NCBI GenBank assembly: GCA_944472155.2
Contig: OX235279.1
Coordinates: 153,348,199-153,412,198 of the forward strand
DNA length: 64,000 nt
Source: Trichobilharzia szidati
Lineage: Eukaryota > Platyhelminthes > Trematoda > Strigeidida > Schistosomatidae
Reading direction: 5' to 3'
In this document: positions 56,560 to 64,000 of the stretch, piece by piece
Layout of the letters: each line of letters starts with the position of its first letter
Numbering within the stretch: the stretch's first letter is position 1
Notes under the pieces: generated by a model
Told to the model about the DNA's origin: nothing
The model's database searches: none
Seen by the model: the letters and a program-made list of their open reading frames with translations, nothing else
Made by a program: the position numbers and the translations under genes

Positions 56560-59314
56560 CTAAAAGGCAATTAAAGACAGAGTATTAAGTCCTAGGGAAA
56601 TAAATTCGTAAAATGATTTTTTTACGTGCTTGTAAATTATTTTGCGGATTTCTGATTAGTTTTCAAATTTGATGCCAAACATTTCATCATTTCCAACTTT
56701 TCAGTTTTGTTTTCATCATTTAGTTTTTTGTTGCATAACGAGAATATTGTTGAATTACTCAACTTCTCAGCAAAAAATGTCTTATGGAGGGTGTGTAGTT
56801 AAAACGAACTAAGACTGACAGTTCCAATCCACCCTTTTAATTCTATGCTTCATCTCCTAAGAGTGATGCATAATATCAGACATCAATTTGACACTGATTG
56901 TTTTGTATTACTTATTTTCTTTCATACTAGAAAAAATTTATATTAAATGTCATAGTAGTTGACTTTTGTGAAAGCCAGTGTGCAACACCTGATTTTCATA
57001 CCAGTGATGAAAATATAACGAGGTCATTGTAACTGACAGTGACTGAAATTATTTTAACTTGCCACTTATTTGATGCGTGTATTCCTGCAATACTAGTTGT
57101 CAGACAAAGATGTGACCAGACACTGTCACCTTATGTACAATTTACTTCATCTGTCATATAAACTATGATAGCAATCATAGAATATTTTTGATGTAGACAG
57201 GTATTAAGCCTTCATTCTTTCGGATGATGACACCACGATTTGCTGAGTAATATGTGGGCATAACAAAACAGTTCGAAAACTAAAACCACCTTGATGCGCT
57301 TGAATTTCTGCTGCTAACAAGTGTGTTTGTTACCACTTGGTATTGTCAGTAACACTACTAATAAGTGATGAGATAATAATATGAAGTTGTTTCTCAACTA
57401 TGAGGGATTATTCTTCTGTTTCTATAGTTACCGGAATACCTTGTCATTTGACGGACACTTGATAGTTTTTTCTGCCTGGAAGTAACAGGAACCTTATCAG
57501 GCATTGTTACGTCAGCAGTTATTCAAGGTTGAGCATATAGGGAAGGCTTTAAGGTGTTAGATAGTATCAAAATAAGTGACATTTAAAAGTGACAGCTTTC
57601 ATTGTGTAGCACACACTAATTGACCTCAGATGAATACGAAAAGCATAAAAATGTGAACACTGACTTAAATTAATCTCTGACTGAAGTGCTTTTTAGCCTT
57701 TACTTCTTAAATACGCATAAATGAACGGTTTACTAGTCAAGGTTTCGCTCCGCAACTGACTTTGCAAACATTTGTTTTCCCTATTTAATGACTGGTTTTT
57801 ATTGACATGTAAAAACATCATCGGACCTTAATAGAATTTCCTAGAACACTGGTTAATAAAGAATTGTATATCTTTTTGAAAATATTCTCCTTTAAAAGGT
57901 TTATTTCCAACTCCCTATAAACAAAACATGTCTTTGGTTAAAAGAACAGCAGCAACGGTAGTAGCAATAACTACATAGTCCAATAAACTGGAATGCCTGC
58001 AAACCCCAATGAATAGTTGTTCAGAGGAAGCAAATAATAATAAAAAAATACTTGTAGTGTACTAATAGAAGGCAGCTTAATGATTCATGTATCCTACTTA
58101 TGCTGGAAAATAACATTCCAGTACGGTACACATGGAATTTTTATGATTCATTTTTATGATTTCATAAAATCCCTCTCTTGCGCTAGTTTAGTTTGTTTAA
58201 ATGGATAATTAAATTCAGTTTCAGGAAGTTTTTAACTGGTAAAATTCTTTTTTTTTTTCTAGTTTTAGCTAAATAATTATTTCGCAGTGAGTATGTCCTT
58301 TTTAGAAGGTATAATAAAGCTAATGAAAGAAGAAAGAAAAGCGTTCTACGATGAATATTGCAGTAAGATTCTAACTAACCGCTTGTTTCAATGAATATAT
58401 GTATTTACGATCAAATGGAACAGTTAAAGGAAAATAAATACTCAAGTGTGGTTAAGCAACATATTTTCTAAAAGAAAAAAAGTGAATTGTTTTCTGTATT
58501 GTAAATAAATACTCTTTTTTATTTTGATTTATGAGAACTAAAACAACATATTAACCAGTTTCCTTCCTTTGTCATTCAGTCTACGTGAATTTTACTTCTC
58601 TCTGACTGTCTCTATCTCTTCTACTCAGTTTCTTTATAAGCTACTACATAAATCCTCTTTGTGTGTGTGTGTGTACATGTACAACTCTAACCTACCAAGT
58701 ATTAGGCAGAAATGGGTTGTGCTTTTTTATCGTTATGAAAGAAAAACGTCAATAGACCTACGAAAATAAATAAATGTAAAAACAATAACATAGAACCACA
58801 AGAAAAACTGTTTGGCAGTTCATTTACCAAGGAATCAGGGTACATACATATATATTTATATACATCTTATATGACTCATACAGTTGATTAATTGGTAAAT
58901 AAATCATGTATGGATCAGGCATCATGAAAATCAACGTGGACACTATGTTCATAACCACAGAAGTGAAAGGCTTATTCATTTTTCTCTCAATGCAAACTTC
59001 ACTGCATAATCCTTCAGGACAATAAAAAGGAAGCATAATCTGAGTCAGCTTTATCTGATAACACTGAAAGTGATGAATGGAAAATATCTTTTTTTTAAAG
59101 TTATTTATTGCTCTGGTTAAATTCCCATTTACAACTTATGATAATATCCTGTAAAAGTTGAGGAAATAAAGCTGGACAGTAGATTACTTTCTATTTCTAT
59201 CATGGGATGAATTACAGTCAATTTACTACGACTGAAAATATATTCTGTTGTCAGGAAAATTCATTATCTATTCGCAGTGGTCAAATCCATAGTTGGTTGT
59301 GGAAGCTCCTTCAA
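56560..59314. other. Upstream DDR intron; no exon seen
   Basis: Searched on the minus strand for the first part of the discoidin domain without success. A 70-codon minus frame at 58824-59036 (four Cys near its start) has no discoidin features. Confidence 0.45.
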
Positions 59315-59510
59315 GATCACACACAGTCAAACAAAAATTCCCTACAAAACCAATACTTGAAAATTAATCTGACGCTCACTAGCGACTGTCCCTATTTGGG
59401 AAGTTAACCTGGGGTTCTTGAGGGAAGTATTGACCACTAGGGTGCAGCAGGTTGAAGGTGAGGAAGTAACTCATCGAAGAAGACATCGCGAATTGGTCGC
59501 GCTGTCATGA
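59315..59510 (+). repeat. SINE-A tail-to-head junction
   Basis: Tail of one unit (gtcaaacaaaaattccctac, aaccaatacttg) runs straight into the 5' extension of the next (aaaattaatctgacgctcac, ctagggtgcagcaggttgaa, tcatcgaagaagacatcgcg). It stops before the tRNA-like head. Confidence 0.72.
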
Positions 59511-60164
59511 AATTTTAGATTGATGCAGAAAATAATTATTTAAATCGGTAACGTTGGGAGAGCATTCTGAATAAAATTAGTAAGGCTATTTCTGCCTACT
59601 GCACAAATGCACAAATTCTGACCCATTCAGAAAATCAACATTTATACTACTGATTTACATCTTAGAATATCATGGCGAAGTGGGTGAACATGTTAAGAGA
59701 AGTTCACAGTCACTGGACATATTGCAGCCATTTCCACGGTTTATGCACTAATGTTAAATATGTTGAACACTATTTTTATATGATCATGCCTTTTACTCCC
59801 TGTGTAAATCAACTGTTCTTCATTATGTACACTGAGTATAGTGTTTAAATGTGCATAACTTTATCATTTAAAGATTTCTTCATTTATTGACGGGAGCTTG
59901 TAGTGTATGTTGTTGTGAGATTTTAGTCATTATGTGTATAGGTGGTAAACAAAGCTATCATACCAGTTTTCAGGTATATAATATTTCTTTTGGTTGTTTA
60001 AATAACAGACAAAATATATTTCAAGTTGTCATCCTTCCAGCTTAAGTCTGGTTCCAGTAATCATTTAAGTCTTAAGACGTGGGCAAACACATCATCCTTC
60101 CTAAATGACAGACTAAATAAACTGTAAAGATGAAATATACGCAGACTGCCCTTTCGAATAATTG

Positions 60165-60167
<3 letters not shown>

Positions 60168-60203
<36 letters not shown>
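60168..60203. repeat. (AT)n microsatellite
   Basis: 36 bp of uninterrupted alternating TA. Confidence 0.97.
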
Positions 60204-60205
<2 letters not shown>

Positions 60206-61414
60206 CTACTTGGAATTCAAATGCTTTTGATTTCTAAGTTATTTTATCACTCCACCACCCGGAATTAGTACTATATTTGTCTATCTAAATTCTTTAGAAA
60301 ACGAATCTTCCCTTTTAAACTGTCAGACTTTCATCTTTTTTACATCCTTTAGAGGGAAGGATATCACTTCAGGATATAATTTTCTGTTACATATATATAT
60401 ACATATGATCTTTGACAGTTTGGGTGAACGTATCGTATGAGAAAATGAGATATAATGATATTAGTCTGGTCTTATTTTATCTACCCGGGAAATTGTTTTA
60501 CCCCGAAAGTTGGCCTAAACAATATAAATCTACTGGTGACATTTGAAACTGTCATGAAAACTCGTGACGTTTGTTAGTGAAGTTGACCGGTAAACAAAAG
60601 GTGCTTAGATATCATAAATGCCAAACCATACATTCTTTCCTTAATTATTAACCACATGTGTTTCCATTGTGGAATGTAGCAGTGATATTTCTGGATGTGT
60701 GTAGTGCGTTTACTAAAATATATCCAATAATTAGCAGGAATTTTGTTTGCTGCTTAGAATCTGTTTTTAGTTTCATTCCAGTGTACTTAAGCTAATTTAT
60801 TCGTTTCTGGTGTGTAATCAATGCATCGAAATAGCCGAAAGATGTAGAAGTGTCTTTGCCACGTAAATTAACTCAAAACGTTGAATTCCTTTGATTGAAA
60901 TGTTATTTTATTAAAATTAATTACTTAAACATATAAACTTTCGCTGTAGAAAATGTTCAAGTTTACTCCAGATAAATTTAAATTAGAAGTCTGTCAATAG
61001 AAATATTGTATGCCATTAGTGATTTTCATGCTTCTAAATTTCATATTCAGTATAGTGAGTAAAATTAGAAAGCACCAGTCAGCAGATATTCAGAAAACAT
61101 AAAGAACAGTGACTACGAAGTGCGAACGTACTGATGACCTTGGACGCATCCTATTTGTTGGACTGCAGGAGATGCCATATATTCTGCATCAGAAGGCCAT
61201 TTATTTACGAGAAAAACAAACATAATGAAAGACATTGAAGGCGATATTTTACCCTGAGGTAACTGAGAAATGCTTCCCAAGTATGATGAAAGGTATCATT
61301 TTTCAAGTTTCATAGCTAACAAAATGGTTTCACCTATATGAACAATGAAACACCACCCACTCATTTATTTATGTACAAGAAATACAGATAATAGTAATGC
61401 ACGCAAACTCTGAT

Positions 61415-61458
61415 CCTTACCTTAACCCTAAACCTTATCTTGATCCTAACCCTAACGC
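61415..61458. repeat. Degenerate telomere-like (CCCTAA) repeats
   Basis: Reads ccttaccttaaccctaaacc then ttatcttgatcctaacccta; five to seven imperfect CCCTAA units. TTAGGG is the schistosome telomere repeat. Confidence 0.6.
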
Positions 61459-62299
61459 GATATCAACCCATTGTCTAAGCAGTACTTAAAATTGAGACCA
61501 GGATTACATTTGCATATGATGTCGGACACAGAGTTCATATTGGCTCTGTAATAACGATAGGTTCTGAGATGCAATGAGCGGCATGCTTTCAAGGTTATTG
61601 GTGTGTTCTTACTCCATGGTCACTATTTATTAGGTTGGCCAGACATGAAATATAATAATTGGAGTATTGTCATAAAGCATATTCTAATGTTGGTTTATTC
61701 AATTAGTATAGAGAATAGGGATACCGAACTTTTATTGAAAGTGTTTCGAAGTGTTTATCGCTCATAGTCATATCCAGATATGATAATGAATAATCATTTC
61801 TACCGAAAGGTGATTAAGTGAATAACACTGTCAGAGAAATTTAAGCAAACTCATATATAGCTGCTATCATTCCATAAGATTTATACACAGAACAGAAATA
61901 CAGCTTAACACTAGTTAAAGGTAGTCTAATAGGTATTTATTTACTTTTCCCTTCAATTTTCCTAAAAGGAGTGCAAACTCATAACCCTGCCAGGGGCCGA
62001 CCCAGTATCTCCAGGTCGCGTCATAAACACTGGCTTAAACCGACAGATACTTATTAATTAGTATAAATTATTTGTATCTGCAGAACTGCTTCTAGTTGAC
62101 CTCACACTTTTAATATCAGACAGGATTAAATAGTCGTTTATACACTTTTGTGGGCTATTGATAAAATCTTTTTATGAGGTACTTGATTTACTTAGTGAGA
62201 CAGTAAGAAGTATTGAATGTTTCTTCAGTTAAAAATAGTTTTGTGTACGAGAACTTAACCACCTGAACATAATCCCACCTAACATTAATTAAAATGTTA

Positions 62300-62905
62300 T
62301 ATTGATTGGAGGATTTCATCACGAGCTAATATCAATTAGAGAACCACTGGAAAACCAGTAAGTAGTGAACAGCTGTTTTATCAGCCTAGTTTAGGACTTT
62401 TCACCAGTACGCACCCGCGACAGGGTTTCGAACCCAGTACCTTCCGCTTACAAGGCAAGTTCGTATACCACCCAGCCACTGGGACCCGATTCACTGGTCC
62501 ATGAATTCTAGCTTCTACTTATTCGTGATTTAGCGCGAACACCAACCAATGTCATCTTGTGTGAAGTCGTGACCAGTGACGTCCATCCAGTCAAGTGTGA
62601 GGATGGATTTCCCACCAATGACATTGGTTGGTGGTCAAGCTAAATCACGAATTGGTAGAAGTTAGAATTCATGAGCCATTGAATCGGGTCCCAGTGACTG
62701 AATGGTATACGAGCTCGCCTTGTAACCGGAAGGTTCCTGGTTCAATTCTCGGTAGGTGCGTACTGATGAGGTGTCTCAATCTAGGACAAAACAGCTATCC
62801 AGTACTTCACGGTTTTCAGTGGCTCTCTAACTGATGTCAGCTCATGATGAAATCCTTCAATCGATCAAACAAAATCCCTACAAAACTAATACTTAAAGTG
62901 TTATA
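62300..62905. repeat. SINE-A large inverted pair
   Basis: 62300-62575 is a minus copy and 62618-62905 a plus copy, both nearly complete, meeting at their 5' extensions. The inner arms accaaccaatgtcat (62541-62555) and its exact complement (62618-62632) flank a ~60-bp spacer. The plus copy has head ccagtgactgaatggtatac and ribozyme gtactg, atgaggt, gtct...ggac, aaaa, cagcta, tc, cagtac. Confidence 0.9.
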
Positions 62906-64000
62906 TGATTTTATGCTCTTCAACAGTATAAATTTAAAATACACCCAGTACACTACTTTATTTTTGAATGAAAGGTAGTACTGTAAAAAGAAACCGAAAA
63001 ATTCATTTTATAACCATCTCAACTAACGTTACTGAGTGACTTAAATTTAAGGCTTTTACCTCGTTTTAATTCGTACAACATCTTAAAATACCCAGATTTT
63101 GTAGAGTTATTACATGAACTAGAATATTCTCTTATACTCCGCTTTTAATATGGTTCTATATATTGTCAGTTTGCAATTCAACGTCAAGACAGCGTCAGAT
63201 TTTTCCTCAGGTTTATTCATATGGATGACTGATATTTCTTGATTTTTAGATTACTCATTTGATGAAAATCCATACTCTATGTTAATTTATTGTCGTATTT
63301 TTGGCTGATCATGTGCATATCATCATTCGCTTTCTGAGGTTGAACGGCATCTACACGAAATACTAGACCAGTCGACTTTCGTAACCAAAATGTATTTATA
63401 TCAACGTTTTGTACTTGAGAGAATATTTACTAATGCAACCCTTGTATTTTAAGATAGCACTTGTGGTCGACTAGTGGGATAAACATGTATTTAAACATAA
63501 ACATAGATTCTCACAAAATGCAATTTACTGGCCTTTCTTTTAACGTCAAATAAAGGTTTGAAAATTGTCACGCAATATGTAGAAGATGAAAATTTGATAT
63601 CATTGAACTGGTGAATATATACTCAGCGAAAACACAAGAGCAGGTGAATAGTTCTTATAAATCTAATTTAAACACATTACTTGTCAAAATGTTCAGTTCG
63701 AAATGTTCAGTGTTGCTTAGATACCTGTTTTTTTATCGATAACACCTGCTTAAGCTGCGATCTGTCTATTTCTAGGGAATTGGTTCTGCACGCAATATTT
63801 GCTGTTAAAATCATATGCCTTTGAAATAGATTATTTGAAATTCATAAAATTTATAAAGTTGTTCATTGTAATAGCACAATGATCTGTCAAACTCATTCTA
63901 AAACGTAGAGGAATTGTACATTGTACTGAGGCTCCGGGGTTTGAACAACAGAACATTGATGAGACTTTCACTGTTTTATGATTGAAGTTTATCTTGGAAA
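62906..64000. other. No gene seen
   Basis: AT-rich DNA to the window end, nothing recognised. Confidence 0.5.

Larger units (their letters stand above)
59511..62299. other. No gene seen
   Basis: AT-rich DNA with (AT)n at 60168-60203 and a telomere-like stretch at 61415-61458. A minus-strand frame near 61130-61210 is unrecognised. Confidence 0.45.

Noticed and set aside
58824..59036. Candidate upstream DDR exon with several Cys
   Set aside because: No discoidin-like motif and no suitable phase-2 donor; composition typical of random AT-rich sequence.
62628..62834. 68-codon frame over the plus SINE copy (similar frames at 8499-9383, 42490-42744)
   Set aside because: These translate the SINE itself, including its tRNA-like head; not genes.
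1..64000. CRISPR arrays, bacterial operons or phage genes
   Set aside because: No regularly spaced repeats, no dense collinear open frames, and GT-AG introns show nuclear eukaryotic DNA.

Overview
The window looks like nuclear DNA of a blood fluke (trematode, family Schistosomatidae, probably Schistosoma). The signs are AT-rich sequence, a spliced metazoan receptor gene with GT-AG introns, many decayed Penelope-like retroelements (PLEs), and tRNA-derived SINEs that carry hammerhead ribozyme sequences like the schistosome Sm-alpha repeat. Two runs of N (495 and 500 bases) are assembly gaps. The species cannot be settled from the sequence alone.

The only host gene I can support is on the minus strand. 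It is a discoidin domain receptor (DDR) type receptor tyrosine kinase, seen as eight consecutive exons from 56559 down to 37616. All eight join in one frame (2713 nt, 904 codons) with consensus splice sites. In order they encode: the later part of the collagen-binding discoidin domain (56559-53464), a second discoidin-like domain (52985-50893), a transmembrane helix (inside 41739-40982), and an unusually long Asn/Ser/Thr-rich cytoplasmic juxtamembrane region (to 37616). The signal peptide and first part of the discoidin domain are missing, as is the whole kinase domain. They probably lie outside the window; the gap at 35608-36107 could hide one exon. If the gene continues to the left, positions 1-37615 are intron.

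The rest is repeats. From left to right: a LINE reverse-transcriptase remnant (2640-3660), a PLE C-terminal fragment (6955-7595), another LINE end (8490-8720), SINEs, a 366-bp unit with perfect 36-bp inverted ends and a hammerhead-like motif (14642-15007), a PLE with inverted terminal repeats (15792-17350) next to a SINE copy with a target-site duplication and an intact hammerhead core (17424-17600), further PLE remnants on both strands (17982-18506, 19740-20820, 22060-22910, 26735-27745, 29284-31060), a LINE end (33250-33365), and one PLE inside the largest DDR intron (47925-48960). No PLE frame is open end to end.

Four SINE families can be separated. Family A has a tRNA-like head plus hammerhead, and four of its loci are head-to-head inverted pairs. 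Family B has no visible ribozyme. Family C has a second hammerhead-like core. Family D resembles Sm-alpha and is decayed. All family assignments come from reading motifs and comparing copies within the window; no database search was possible.
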